NCBI GenBank assembly: GCA_025024175.1
Contig: QCXZ01000138.1
Span: 48,455,092 to 48,519,091, forward strand
Source of the DNA: Rhyzopertha dominica
Lineage: Eukaryota; Arthropoda; Insecta; Coleoptera; Bostrichidae
DNA length: 64,000 bases
Reading direction: 5' to 3'
Shown: one piece after another, positions 12,621 to 24,879 of the stretch
How the letters are laid out: every line of letters starts with the position of its first letter
Numbering within the stretch: position 1 is the stretch's first letter
Translations under genes and position numbers: made by a program
Notes under the pieces: model-generated
Seen by the model: only the letters and a program-made list of their open reading frames with translations
What the model was told of the DNA's origin: nothing
Database searches by the model: none

Positions 12621-15600
12621 TAAGGATTTTCGCTAGTTCCTTTTATTAAAATGCTTATGTATAAACGTTTAACGACGAAAAATAGGTAAAAGCTTAGAAC
12701 CGTTAAAAGCGACCAATATTTCGAGGTATTTCCAGTATTCAATCCATTTTAATTTAAATCAGTTTAGTGTCATACTACCACATGCGGTTGAGTGCAAAAT
12801 TTCACGTAGATTTCAAAATTTGTTCTGCTTATGAACTTCGCAGCGAGAAGCCATTTCAGCCTCTTATTCGTGAGAAAAATCACATAAACAAGTATTAAGG
12901 GTATTGGGTAGCAGTAAAACTTCTAGGCGTTCAGCTTAGTCATTTTCGGCCCGATTGCCTTCATTTTTAAGTATGTTGTATTACAAATAATCCTCTACAA
13001 CGCATCGATTTCAATTTTGTCTTTACAAAGCCAGAAATAGTGACTTTTATTTTATAACAATTTTTAAGCTTCAATATTTCAATTTAAAGCAAAAATTTGG
13101 GAAAATAGAGACGTGGCCATTCATATAACAAATATTAGAAGCTTTGTACGCAAAATGGAATTTGTATATAAAAAAACTGTAGGGCTAGATCAAGATTAAG
13201 TTTCAAAAATTTTAATGTTTTCGCCCCTTACAGGTATCCGCCCCTAATTGCACCCGGTTACCTGTCATAAACTGTCTTTCACCCTATCGCAAGAAGCAAA
13301 TAAACTGTTCAACCTGAAAAATTCCCGCATTGGTTGAAAATAAGCATTTTATTGCATTTTACTCTATTTTTGTGGTGTTTAGCCAAGTATTCGCAGATAC
13401 TAAACTAAAGTATGAAAGGCATCGTCAAACTGCATAAGAATACAAATTTTGGATTTTAATTTTACAATATAGAGGATATAATAAAAATTAGTGATCATAC
13501 AGTTACATTGTGCAGGTATTTTGTTTTGAGTCCATTTAACAATGGTGGTAATATCTAAACAAATAAGATATTGACTATTTCAATAATATATAATAAATAA
13601 ATTGTAGATATACCACAATTTCTCTGGGAATGCGTGGAACGGTTATTCCTGGTATCTACACTTTCTATGAAAATCGGATAGATACCCAAGCATTTGATTT
13701 GTCCACATATTTTCATCCCGGGCAATCTCTATGTGGAAATCGTTCTGCGAATAATATATTAAAACGCAAAATGAATATAAGGATAGATTCAGCGCATCGG
13801 CAATCGACAAAATCAATGGTAAATTTAAGGAAACTGCATATTACGGAAAGCAAAAAATAATCTATCGAATACTACGCGAGAGTGAGAATAAATTATAAAA
13901 TAATTCTCCAGAACTTTTCTCGAACTCTCGCCATTTGCCAACAGTTCTCACAGTTATGTAGAATTGTATTTTATTTATTCTCACTTTCTTGTGATATTAT
14001 AACTGACAATGATACCTAACATTAAGAAGCAATCCTGCAATTGCACAGATGACGACACATGCATGTTCACGCACATATCCACATACAAGAAAATAATAGT
14101 TTCATGTCTACAGTGTAGACATGCCTTATCCTTACAACCCTTTTCTAACTAAAATAATTATTGTCTTCCTAGAAACTACTAATACTTTGCCGATGATTAT
14201 CCATGAAAGGACGAAAATCTGCTCTTTTGAGCGGCTTCAAATAGTTGTATACTTTGAGTATTATGAATGTATTTAATGCCAGTTTATTTAGCCCAAGGAT
14301 CAATGTAATAAAGGCCGGGTAGCCCCAGTCCGTATAGTACTTCTAACAAAAGTTAGATTATTGTTACCATTACTTTTTGTATTTCTATATGCTCTGTAGC
14401 ACGTGTTGAACCACTTTTGTAGTAATTTTGCAATGAGATGAAATTACCCTTGTCAGTCCCATTTTCGTTGTTCGTTGCAGCCCTGACATTATTGTCTTGT
14501 TTTTTTTTATGCACACTACACTGTGCTGTTGCCATTTCTTACCGTCTTTTGTTTTGAAGCTAAGCCTAGCTTTATAATAACCTTACAATTTCTGCAGTCC
14601 TTAAAATCTCTCTTAGAGTAGTAGAGACAAAATAAAACTGAATGATTTTACCAGATTTTATGTTTACACCAACAAAAATTAAGGAATAGGAGAACACACA
14701 ATATAGTAGTATTCAATGGTAATTTAACAATATCTTGATAAATAGTCGACTATTTACATAGTCAGTTTTTCGCTATGCATATTTCAAATATGTAATGATT
14801 TGTGTAATATATCGTACCTGTATTTCTGTGCAAGAACTTTGGATAATTATAATTGAAATCAGTTCTACACTGCCTCATACCTTTGAGCATATAAGATATC
14901 AATTTTTAGTTATCATCTAAGCAATACTAGTAACATTTCAAATACAGGTTAACTCTTTCAGGCCTTCTAGTTTCTAACATCGTCATCTCAATGTGACCTT
15001 TAATCTCACGTCCCCACAGCAACCGTTCTATTGGGAAATAGAAAGGACATCACAGTTATACTCATATTTTATAAACTCAGGTCTGCCTGCTCTTTGAACG
15101 GCAGGATACAAATCGTGTCCAAACAAGAAATTCTACGTTATAGCTCAAACACCCTGGCATGCAAATTTATTGTCTCAAACTAATAAGTAAGCGCAATAAA
15201 TGCAGGTAGTCTTGGTGAGTAGACCCTAATATCTGAGGGTTTGTCTATACCACTATTAGATCAAAATACGATGAAAATAACCGGTGGCGCTCCCTAGCGG
15301 AATTTGAGTTTCGGCTCAACCTACCCTAGGTCCTTAAGAAAACTGGAGTATTGTGACATCTCTACTCATGAAAAAGAAAACGAATGTGATCAAACAAATT
15401 TTAGTTCTGCCAAAAAAGGTATTATGATATTTTCTAGATTCTTCTTAATTAAGAGTAAAACCTTTTTTACGCCAACATTTGGCTTGTACACCCTGTAAAA
15501 CTGTAGTCAAGCAACGATAGCTACAAGTAGAGAAAATAACACATCAGTTGTGCTAATTGTGCCAGATATATAGTTTTAAAAAATTATAAACTATTGAATG

Positions 15601-16240
15601 CATTTGATTGAATGTCAAAAAGTGAAAACAACAATGAGTACTAGCAGATCCATGCTAAATCTGTATGTAATAGTTTCAATCATTTGTTATCTTCGAATAA
15701 TCAGAATAACAATTTTTAGTTTCAATGTTATTAAATCTATAACATAAAGAAAGTTCGCAAAATACTTTAAAGAAAGGTTCGCAAAATACTTAGATAATAT
15801 ATATCCGATCTTTTAATTTAATTTCTATTTTATCAACATCTAGTTTTTCCGATGAAGAATATAATGACCAAAAATTACAACTGAGCCAAATATACAACAT
15901 CGTTCTCATTAGGTTACGTTTACATTACTTTTGGGTATTAACTACAAGAGATTTAAAGAGACCGTATTCTTCCATAACTGTTACAGGAAATCGTCTTATC
16001 GCACTTTAGACAAAAATAAGTGAATTTATTAACAATTAAATTTAGTTACAAATTAAACGGTTTGTTAGATGCCATAGTACCATTTTTTTTAATTAAAAAA
16101 AATTACAGATTTTGTTGTTTTCCTAAGATACCTGATGAATACTGTTCTGTTATACCAGACGTATCATACGTAAACTCTCCTCATCACAAATTAGTAAAGT
16201 CGATAAATTTAGTTTTACTGGAAGTTTTAAGTTTACATTT
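12620..16240. other. AT-rich DNA, mostly unassigned
   Basis: Apart from the foldback at 13881-13985, only a TACACCCTGTA (15487-15497), like a mariner-type terminus, stands out; no matching partner end was found. Confidence 0.3.
13881..13985. repeat. Short imperfect foldback repeat
   Basis: AGTGAGAATAAATTATAAAA (13881-...) is mirrored by TTTTATTTATTCTCACT ending at 13985, with a few mismatches, around a 50-bp centre containing CGAACTCTCGCC. A MITE-sized hairpin; no target duplication recognised. Confidence 0.4.
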
Positions 16241-16245
16241 GCATT

Positions 16246-16305
16246 TGACCGACTAGCTGACCTGACCTGACCTGACCTGACCTGACCTGACCTGACCGAC
16301 TAGCT
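16246..16305. repeat. Interstitial telomere-like (CCTGA)7 tract bracketed by 13-bp repeats
   Basis: Seven perfect CCTGA units at 16261-16295 (complement TCAGG), with a partial unit on each side. TGACCGACTAGCT occurs immediately left (16246-16258) and overlaps the right end (16293-16305). TCAGG is the telomere repeat of Tribolium and many beetles. Insertion at a healed break, or simple slippage, could each give this. Confidence 0.7.
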
Positions 16306-16319
16306 CAGTAGTATTGATT

Positions 16320-17000
16320 TTAGTTTCGTTCGATGCGAATAATTTGTATACTCCACTTTTAAATGTTGTATCAGAATTTCAAGTGATCTGTTTTTGTCAA
16401 TATTTGATTTAGCTTTGTTTCGTAAAAATAACAATTTTTTAACTACTTCTATCTTAAGTCAAAATTTCTTTTGGTTTAATTATCAGAATTTTATAAATCT
16501 AAAATTTTATCTATTTTTATGAAGTTGTTTAAATTCTGTATCTTGTGCAGGTTGCTCTTTCATTGTCATTTTGATGTTTCCTTGTGTGATTTCGCCTATT
16601 TGTCCGATCGCTTGCTGGTCTCTAGACAAAATTATCGCACTATCATAGTTTTACTCCTTCTTGCTTGTGTTGCAAATAAGATTTCATCTCTCCAACTGAA
16701 GCCGTGGTGCTCCAAGTCGCTTATGAGTGCTGGGATTTTTTTGAGTTGTTTTTTGGTCGTAGACTTCAAACATTTTTCCGAACTTCCACATGTTTTGTGT
16801 GGTGCGATTTACGGCTCTTTTTCTTATTTTCTGGCCAGTGCCAGGAGTTTTCAGAATTTCATTCGGATTCGTCTCCCATATGAATTATTCAGTCCCGCCT
16901 GTTGCTTCCCTGTCATACTTGATTTGGAAAAGCATATACACCAACCCTATTAGCAGGTTGCTCCAAACCTGCGGATTAACGACTTCCGGGATATTCACCA
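16320..17000. other. Unassigned stretch, possibly a decayed element
   Basis: Plus-strand frames (16519-16953, 144 codons) have the Phe/Leu/Ser-rich composition of antisense sequence. The minus strand reads in pieces as a Lys/Gln/Arg-rich protein (for example RKRAVNRTTQNMWKFGKMFE), as in decayed retroelement ORFs, but I cannot match a family. Confidence 0.25.
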
Positions 17001-17625
17001 CCTGCACCCCCAGGAAAACGACTCGGTGCACGAGACCCTCCGTCCGCCCCATTCAATTTTCGTCGGCTCACACTAACAAGAAAAAACTGCGGAGCGTCCG
17101 CGGTAACCTCCGTTTTTTCTTCCGTCCGGGGGCTTTATAAATAGCCCCCGTAACGGTAAATTGCCGAAATGATCAAATTCCGGGGGGCGAAAAAATCTCG
17201 AGGAACTACTTCCGGTGAGGATGTCTGAAATAGCTGTGTAACGGCGGGCCGTTCAGCCAAACGGTGGCGGTAAGCGAAGCTTTGGCCCGCCGGGAAAATC
17301 AATAGGACCCTCATCCATCCCTCCCCACACATAGTGTGGCCCTAAACAACTACGGCTGTCCCCGTAATCCGGTGCAGTTCTATTCCGGGTACGAGTCGAC
17401 GGACGGGCGTGCATTCTGCGGTCGAGAGGGATCATTGTAATATGACAAGTCGGGATATATCTTGCCACGCAAATATGTGCACTTAGATGTCGATCTGTTT
17501 GCATTTCACATCGCAGTATGCTGTGCTCTTGACGACGAAGAGCGCGCATTCGGAGATTTCTTGAATATGAAAGCGAGGGAAACGATACAGTTGGGTTGAC
17601 CGTGTGATGATATTTTCTGTCCAAA
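17000..17625. promoter_or_regulatory. GC-rich island 3 with palindromes and a TATA-like hairpin
   Basis: CGGGGGCT/AGCCCCCG (17127-17134, 17143-17150) closes an 8-nt loop TTATAAAT, giving a TATA-box-like core. CGGCGGGCC (17242-17250) is inverted at 17284-17292. Minus-strand frame 17253-17624 (123 codons, Pro/Gly-rich end) has no recognisable domain. Could be a promoter or CpG-rich enhancer. Confidence 0.3.
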
Positions 17626-17961
17626 ACGTGATAAATCTTATACTTATTCGCCAGTTGATAGACCGTGATAATTAACGAACGCGTCTAAATAAAATTTTTG
17701 AAGATGCCCTGGAAAACCTAATTCAAACTTTTACGGTCAGAAAGTACGCGAAAACTTGCAGACCTAGTAAATATACAAGTATAAAAGATTTGATTTCGTT
17801 TTGTTTCAAAAGGGCTTTTATTTTTATACTCGTGTGGGTTTTATATTTGCCCTTCTTTTTTTAACAGAGAGCAATATTTTGCAAATAGGTACTTGTCTTC
17901 AAAGTAATACCGATAACCCTCTATCTTTGAAAATATAAAAAAATGCATAAACTATAGTAAC

Positions 17962-19874
17962 TACGGGATCGCTGTAAAGTATGGAACTAACATGATATTT
18001 CAGGTTCTGTTCGACCAATTCTTCTGAAATTGTACTTGGCCTTATAAGTAATTAAATTCCATTTTCTGGAATATTTTCAACTCCGTGTCATGTCTCGTTC
18101 CCGGGATATGGGCGCAAATTGCATTTTTTTTAATGGGTAAGGAGTCAAAATGCTCATAATTGAAAAGGACATGTTTTCCTGATTGTACACACTTGTACAA
18201 TTTATTACTTTTGAGTTGAGAAAAGAGGATATACAATAATTGCGACTGACAGCGAAAAGAATGAAAGCAATTTTCTTTATCGCTAAAATGGACAATAAAG
18301 CCAGGTATTACCATTTTTCCTTGGCTGGTGATAATTTTCGTGTGATGAATTTATTGCGAATCGGGTGCTCTAAAACTAAAAGAGATAAACGTGATTTTGT
18401 GAAAAATGCAGTATTTTTTCAGATTTGCATTACAGAAAATGTTCCCCGTTTACCTCCTGGAAGTAATACCACCTTGAATTGAAGTTTTCTAATATTCTTT
18501 GTAGCATATTTGGAGATAAGTTCTGAATTGCTGCCCTGATACGTTCTTTTAAATCTTCTGCATTTTGTAACCGATCAGCATAAATACGATTTTTCAGATA
18601 CCCCTACAGGAAATAATCAATCGGCGCCAGATCAGGGGAACGTGCTGGACATTCTATCGCTCCGCGCCTATCAATCCATCTGTCTAGAAATGTGTATCGC
18701 ATTCCAATATTCACGAACGTTGACTGCAAAATGGGGCGGTGCACCATCTTGCTGAAATCATACCTGTTCAGAAGAACGCGCAGCATTTTCACGATTAGGG
18801 AACAGGCGAATAAGTTATGGTATAATGTTTTCGCCCAAGAGTTGTAAATACTTGACCGCATTCAAATTTCCATCCATGCAAAAAAGCTCAATAATATGCT
18901 CATCGATAATACCACACCAGACTTTCACTTCCTGAGGGTATTGTATGTGGACTTGCTCCATCTAATGTGAATTTGTGTGCGACCAAAATCTGCATTATCA
19001 TTGAGGCAAAAAGTGGCTTCATTAGAAAACATAATCCAATTTAAAATGTCTCTATCTTCATCTATCATGTTCGTAGCAGTTTCGCAATATTCTATCCTAC
19101 TATCGAAATCATCTTCGCTCAGCACTTGTGATAAGTGAATGTTATATAGATGAAACTTCTCTTTTTTCAAAATGAACAGATCTTGTGTTAATATGGTGAG
19201 TGAGAGCATGCTGTTGTACGGAATACTTGGGATTCTCTTGCATATCTAAAAAACATTCAAGCCACTTTTCTCACTCGTAGCAACCTTTGGACGTCGTAGT
19301 TTCTGACGATAATTAACACCGCCGGTGTCGTCAAAACGTTACAATGTTTTAATAATTGTTGATCTGGCAATTGGTTCACGATTCTCATGAATTGCATTGT
19401 AGAGTGCAACTACTTCCGAATAACTTCGCCTTCTATCTCCATAACCAATCAATATCAAAATTTCGATGCGATCATGTTCAGTTAACCGAGGCATTGCGAT
19501 TGCAAATAAAAAAATGAATGAGAATTATCACCAGTCACGAGGAAAATGGAGACAACTGGTTTTTAACCCGAAGTTTCTTGCAAAACATAAGTTTTTTTCT
19601 CAACTCAGAAGCAATAAGTTGTACAAGTGTGATACATTTTTAAACCAGGAAAAATATCCTTTTCAATGATGAGCATTTTAACCCCATTCCTCCTTCCCAT
19701 TAAAAAAAAACGCACCTTGCGCCCATATCTTGGAAATGAGAGATGACACGGAGTTGAAAAAAAAATCCAGAAAATGAACTTTAATTACCCATAGGCCCAT
19801 GAACAATTTCATAAAAATCGGTCGAACAGAATCTGAAATATTCCGCTGGTTCCATAGTTTGTAACGACCCTGTA
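17962..19874 (-). mobile_element. Tc1/mariner-superfamily DNA transposon with long inverted repeats
   Basis: The ends are TA-flanked (TA at 17962-17963 and 19873-19874). The right TIR begins CAGGGTCGTTACAAACTATG (inward from 19872); the left begins CGGGATCGCTGTAAAGTATG (17964). The similarity continues about 270 bp inward on both sides (CAACTCCGTGTCAT..., ATGGGCGCAA..., TTGAGTTGAGAAAA), to about 18225 and 19600. Inside is one disrupted transposase on the minus strand. TIRs this long are unusual for mariner elements but known in some Tc1-type groups. TA target duplication fits the superfamily. Confidence 0.85.
18430..19494 (-). pseudogene. Transposase of the Tc1/mariner-superfamily element
   Basis: Starts at ATG 19494-19492 (MPRLTEHDRIEILILIGYGD) and ends at TAA 18432-18430 after FNSRWYYFQEVNGEHFL; about 355 codon lengths, normal for the family. 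In order: N-terminal helix-turn-helix region with a stop after about 50 codons; SGV..YRQKLRRPKVATSE; DFDSRIEYCETA; IMFSNEATFCL, where the first catalytic Asp (usually FSDEATF) is Asn; QQDGAPPHFAVNVREYW with the second Asp; then, one frame over, RGAIECPARSPDLAPIDYFL with the third acidic residue (Asp). At least two stops and two frameshifts. Inactive. Confidence 0.85.
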
Positions 19875-20069
19875 TATATCTGATGTAGGCTTTGCGAAAG
19901 TAGGTATTGAGGTAAATCACCTTAGTTAGATACTTAAATTGGGTAATGTGTATCCTGAAGAACCAGAAGCAATAGCTGCAAACGATGTGCCACTTGGGTA
20001 GTTAAATATTAACTTACAAAAAATCATTTTGAGAAATTACATGATATTCTGGACAACCGCATGACAGTT

Positions 20070-20800
20070 ACAACACAGTATCAATATGTTTTTGTTGTGG
20101 GCGATATAAACATAGTGATGGATACAAACGCGGTTTTGTTGCTGATCTGGCGCTCATAGACTGGGACTACATTTATGAACTAGCGTGGATGATATCATTA
20201 ACTACCCTAATTATAATCTCACACTGATATGATACCAAAACGATCTGCTTTATACTACCAGAGACACTAAAATGCCTAGTCCATAGTTGATGGATACCAT
20301 AAAATTGATGTTTAAACTACAGGATGAAGCTTATTTAAAATTTAAAAGAACAAGTCTGGAAACCGATTGCGTGAAATATGAAAACCTGCGTAATTACGTT
20401 AATACATTCAATTCAAGACACGCACGAAGAGCAGAAAATCCTTATAGGGGGCTTAATGTACAACAGGGATTATTAATAGTAATCGTCATGTTCTTCCGTC
20501 AAATATCAGTGATCCCGATTTAATAAATCGCCAAATCACTAAGGTTTCTGTACCTTGGGCTCATGCTGGTCTCTTTCTTGAGTAAATATATGATACTCTC
20601 CAGAGTTCCACTAAATTTTTATTTAACAGCGTGGACTCGAGAGCTGTTGCAAGGTACATCAACTCAACTAAAAGTTTGGCAACTGGGTCTGTCGGAATAT
20701 CAATTAACATGATAAAATTAGAAAGTGGACCGCTATTGCTTGCATTTCTTCAATACCTATATCAGTGGTCAACAAGTGTAACCAAATATTCCCGAAAAGC
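20070..20800 (+). mobile_element. Non-LTR retrotransposon fragment (endonuclease end to RT start)
   Basis: VFVVGDINIVMDT near 20090 matches the GDFN block of APE-type endonucleases. KLMFKLQDEAYLKFKRTSLE, KYENLRNYVN (20300-20400) is the usual inter-domain helix region (RDxAxxKxKxT...YxxLRN). After breaks, NSVDSRAVARYINSTKSLAT, GSVGISINMIKLE (20630-20720) matches the conserved N-terminal RT segment before the fingers. Several stops and shifts are present. The RT palm is missing. Family cannot be fixed between Jockey, CR1 and R1 types. Confidence 0.7.
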
Positions 20801-21229
20801 TAGATGAGTAAAACCAGACTTCGATATTGCTTTACTAGCTAACAAAGCAACAAAGGGGGTAACAATTAACTCGCAGACTCTGGTTTCCAATAAGAAATTA
20901 ATTGTGCCCGCCGTCACCAAGCATGATTTAAAAAGAAACATGGAAAAAAGTTCGATTCCAAAAAAACTAAAAGATATGTCTATCTTGTTCTAAAACAGTT
21001 TAAAATATAAAAAAACATTTGACAATACTACTTTATTCTAGAAAAAAAAATGCTTCAAGAACGTTTTATAAGTTTTTCCTGCCTTTATAAGTAGAAAAGA
21101 TTTTCGACATTTAAAGGATGCGAAACGTTAGCTTCTTATGGCACTATTGCAAGTTTCAGAGGAAATGAGGGCATAACTACTCAGTCATCTCGTTTATATA
21201 ACCGATAAAGAAGAAGCTTTAGTTTCATC

Positions 21230-21610
21230 AGGACCGGATAACGCCCCTGGAAATACCTCGCATTCTGACAAAATCAGCGGTTCTTCAAAAGCACTTGCCC
21301 GTCCCCCATCTGCTACGTCGAAGTTTCAAGATCGCGATAGTTTCCACAGGAAGCCGGGGCAGGAGAAGGTTAAAATAAAAGTTCGATGGCAAATTCGGCG
21401 GAGTGCTTAAAAAGCTGCCTAGATTTAATAATGCAAAAGTTTCAGGACAATCCCTGGGGTATAAATTAGATAGCTTCGCGGTCTGAACAAAGCGCCGGGA
21501 ATAATTACGAAGTTTTCCGGCAACGGCTGAGCTGAAATCATTGTAAAGGATTTGTTTTGCTCATGTAGCGGGCTCGGGAGGGCACACTCGCTGGTGGCCT
21601 CAGAAGCAGA
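21230..21610. promoter_or_regulatory. GC-rich island 4
   Basis: GC-richer than flanks, no credible reading frame. Contains GGGGTATAAATTAG near 21455. Candidate conserved non-coding element. Confidence 0.25.
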
Positions 21611-21981
21611 GTTATTACAGATACGCGATTTAGCTATTTCATACTACTAGTGCGATCATTTTAGTTCAAGTAGAGCTAATGGTCTAAATTATGGTATAAA
21701 GAAACAATTTTTCGACCATTAGTTACTTACGTAAGCGAAAGTCCGTTGAATCTACAAGAGACATATATATCTAAAAAGAGTTAAGTGAATAAATAAGCAG
21801 AGAAGACCCTTGAGTGAAGTTCATCCCATTCGTTTTAGAGAAGCAGATACTAGAATGGTTTAGCCAGATGTACCTTATTCGAGGGTACTATATATTGATA
21901 GATTGAAAAATCAGAATAACACTATATACATATAAAATTGTCCCAAAACATTATAAATGCTCTGGATGAAGATCAGAATGA

Positions 21982-22176
21982 AACACTTGGTAATGTTTCA
22001 GTTTTTATTGAGTTTAACCTGCCATAAATGTCACCCGCTCGTAGGTATAGAGGCTCGTGGGATCTGCATCTAACTTTAAGCAACAGTTTCGTGTTGTAAA
22101 CTCTTTGAGAAAGGCCTAATAAGCCGAAACATGTAAGAAGTTAAACTCAATAACAACTGAAACATTACCAAGTGTT
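21982..22176 (+). repeat. Foldback element with 37-bp inverted repeats and a hammerhead-like core
   Basis: AACACTTGGTAATGTTTCAG... (21982-22018) is inverted at 22140-22176 with one mismatch over 37 bp. The 121-bp interior holds the hammerhead-like fold at 22099-22142, which overlaps the start of the right arm. No ORF. The layout parallels copies B and C although the sequence is different. Confidence 0.6.
22099..22142 (+). ncRNA. Hammerhead-like fold in the foldback element
   Basis: Stem I AAC-TCT (22099-22104) with AGA-A-GTT (22136-22142, one bulged A); core TTGAGAA (22105-22111; U3:A8 as in copies A and C); bulged A; stem II GGC/GCC with a 7-nt loop; GAAA (22126-22129); stem III C-G over AU; cleavage triplet GUA (22133-22135). 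All elements are in hammerhead order; stem II is short. Activity unknown. Confidence 0.4.
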
Positions 22177-22179
22177 ATA

Positions 22180-23500
22180 ATTATTATATTATTATAAATG
22201 TATTCAAGTTGGAAATAATATAACACGAGAGATGAAGAGAGCCTCACAATCATAAGGTATGAAAGATTTAAAATAGTTTCGTGTTCAAATCCATCGTTTT
22301 CTAGAAGTTTCCTTTGTTTCATTTGCAGTAACCAGAAATAGCTATTTAAAACACGAATTTATGAATGGAGTCCGCGTGAAAGGTCAAGAGTAGGCCAATT
22401 AGCGTTTACAGTACCTAACGGAATAATGAAGCAATGAACGGTATAATAAGCAGTCCTGCCCTACTGACCTCTCGCTTATTGCTTTAACATTTCATTGAGA
22501 AAAGTTCGCAAGACTTCGAAATTTGTTAATTCCAAGTATGATAGTTTTCCTTGAAGCATCTTATGATATTTTTCAGATTTGTTCTGCGCTAACGCTGATC
22601 TTTCAAGATGATCTTCGTTTATTTCCATTTTCACAAAATTTTATACAACTGCACTTGACTTCTTATTTGTTTACCTATTTTTGTTTAATTGCTAAGGTTG
22701 ATACATTAATGGAAAAGGCAGTATGATTGCGCTTGTCATGTATTTTTTAACTAATTTTTTATAAAATGTAATTCCTTTTCATTAAGTGTTTATTACTATT
22801 CTTGAAATTATAATACGAGTACAAAAAATAATCTCTGATGGAGCGTTGGGACTCTGTAGGTTGGTTTACCCGCGTTTGATGTACAAATTCAACACATCTA
22901 AAACCACAATATAACTATTAGATAGGCATGTATTCTCTAATGATCATAAAGATCTGATTCATGACGTGATATAAAACTGCATTTAGAGGTTCAATTGAAT
23001 CTCACTCATAAAGTGACAATTATGGATTTTTGACATTTGAAGGGTGTCAATCATTCAAAAGGAAAAATGCTGAATATTTACCAAGACAAATTAATACAGT
23101 ATTTTATTAAGGAAAATGAAACTCTGTCTTATATAAAGTATCCACAAAGTTAAAAATGGCTCTACTTTACAGTTTTCGGGATGTTATAGACAGGGGCTAT
23201 ATCTTTCGATAGAATAATTGCGTATTGTCAAAATTTATAAAGATTTCGTTTTTTATGGCCTGTTCATTATTAGGCTTTTTAAAACACGTGACTTTCGAAG
23301 TGACTGGCGAGGGGCACCCCTCAAAACAACACAGCTTCTAACGCGTTGTCATAGAGACCCCATTGCATAATGCTATAGTCAATCACTAGAGCAGGATTAT
23401 TCGATTCAATTCAGATCCTTCCTTCGACAAAGGCCGGTTGTTCTTAACTGATTTATAATTGTTTTTATGGATTGTGAATTGAAGTGACAGCAACCCTGAA
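22180..23500. other. AT-rich DNA with one homeodomain-type site
   Basis: AATTAGCG at 22397-22404. No gene or element recognised. Confidence 0.25.
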
Positions 23501-23509
23501 CGACCCAAC

Positions 23510-24420
23510 TCTAGCAGTCACGTGTATGCGCACCCCATGTGCGCGCTGGGTGCCCTTCGGAAGCCATGTTGGATTACGTAATCCTAAAAAAACCTAATTA
23601 GTCAGAACTTGCTACTGTCAAAGCCATATAACAACCGTACACACGGTGGGATGTGTTTCATTGGTGATTATTTATCGTTTATACTTGATCTTGCGTTAAC
23701 CTGTATTTATTTATTAAAATTTAAGCCGAATGGCTCGCTGTAAGCGACAACTTAGACAATTGTGAGACTTGTCCAAAGCTCCACGTTCTCATCAACGAAA
23801 TGCTTCGCATGAACAAATCGCGTCCGATTAATCATAATATCGAAACGGAACGAAGTAGAAGTATGTGTTGGGTCGAGCCGCAACCGAACTAAAATCCAAT
23901 TTGTGTATCCCCGATACTATTTGTTTAATTATATACTTTGCCGGCTTTGTGTTGAACCCTTTGAACAGAGCAAACAAATCGGAACGGCCCGTTTTATAAA
24001 GCCCGCCCCGTCTTCGCGGATTTCGTTCGGGAAAAACAATTTTGCCAGCCGAAGTGAAATTAATTACCGTTTAATTTTCTCAAAATAAACTTAGGGCCGA
24101 ATTACACGGTTTGCTTGAAGGACAAGCCGAGCGAAAATAAAACTTGTGTAATTAATAACTTAAAATAGCTGGCGCGGCAATTTATCTTGCTCGGATGTTG
24201 GATTCGGAAATGGCATTGTAATCAGAAATTCTCGCCGGTTGCAGATCTAAGGAACGTTCTTAGACGGGGGGATTGTTTTGCAAACAGTCCAGAGATGAAT
24301 GGGAGTTTTAATAAACGGAAGAGCTCGTTAGGACGGATTTACCAATAAGTGCCATTCCGTAAGTCAACACTCCTGCTGCTTGCTTTTGTGCACTTAAGGG
24401 ATAGACGGAATTAGCTCAGA
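23510..24420. promoter_or_regulatory. GC-rich island 5 with PAR-bZIP/homeodomain palindrome
   Basis: A perfect 14-bp palindrome GGATTACGTAATCC (23571-23584) includes the PAR-bZIP consensus RTTACGTAAY (Vrille/Pdp1/Giant type) and two back-to-back TAATCC (Otd/Bicoid type) sites. A hairpin GCGCAC/GTGCGC lies 35 bp upstream (23529-23544). The rest, to 24420, is moderately GC-rich without a frame. Confidence 0.35.
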
Positions 24421-24879
24421 AAAGGGGCTCACGCTTACAACTGAGCACAAGGAAAATGCTGCGTAGTGCATGGGTTAATGGGAATTAGTTGCATTTGAAT
24501 CCGAAATATTTAGAAGGAGTCACTTGCTGACGGTGGTCAATTTCTCCTTCTTCTATGTTCTAAAGTTTCGCCTGACGTTGTGGCAAGCATCCTCAGGAGT
24601 GAGTTGCGGTCGTGGTTGCAGACGTCACGTAGAACACACTAGCTGATGTTTTAGGACGACCTAGTAGATATATACGTAGTCTGATGAAGATTTTTTGAGT
24701 TGCTGTGGACCCAAAACAATGGGGACCCAAACTTTCTGCCTTGTGTTCTCGTAACTGATGAGGCTTGCTCGAAAAGGTTCTTTTAATTCTCACAACTGGC
24801 ATATCTAGACTGAAGGAAATGCGCGCGCACTCATTCAAAGAGAATTTCAAGAGTGGTTTTCTATCAACTTGTGAGCTGT

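Noticed and set aside
16519..17140. Long plus-strand ORFs as membrane proteins
   Set aside because: Phe/Leu/Ser/Cys richness is typical of antisense reading of AT-rich or retroelement sequence; no start context or domain.
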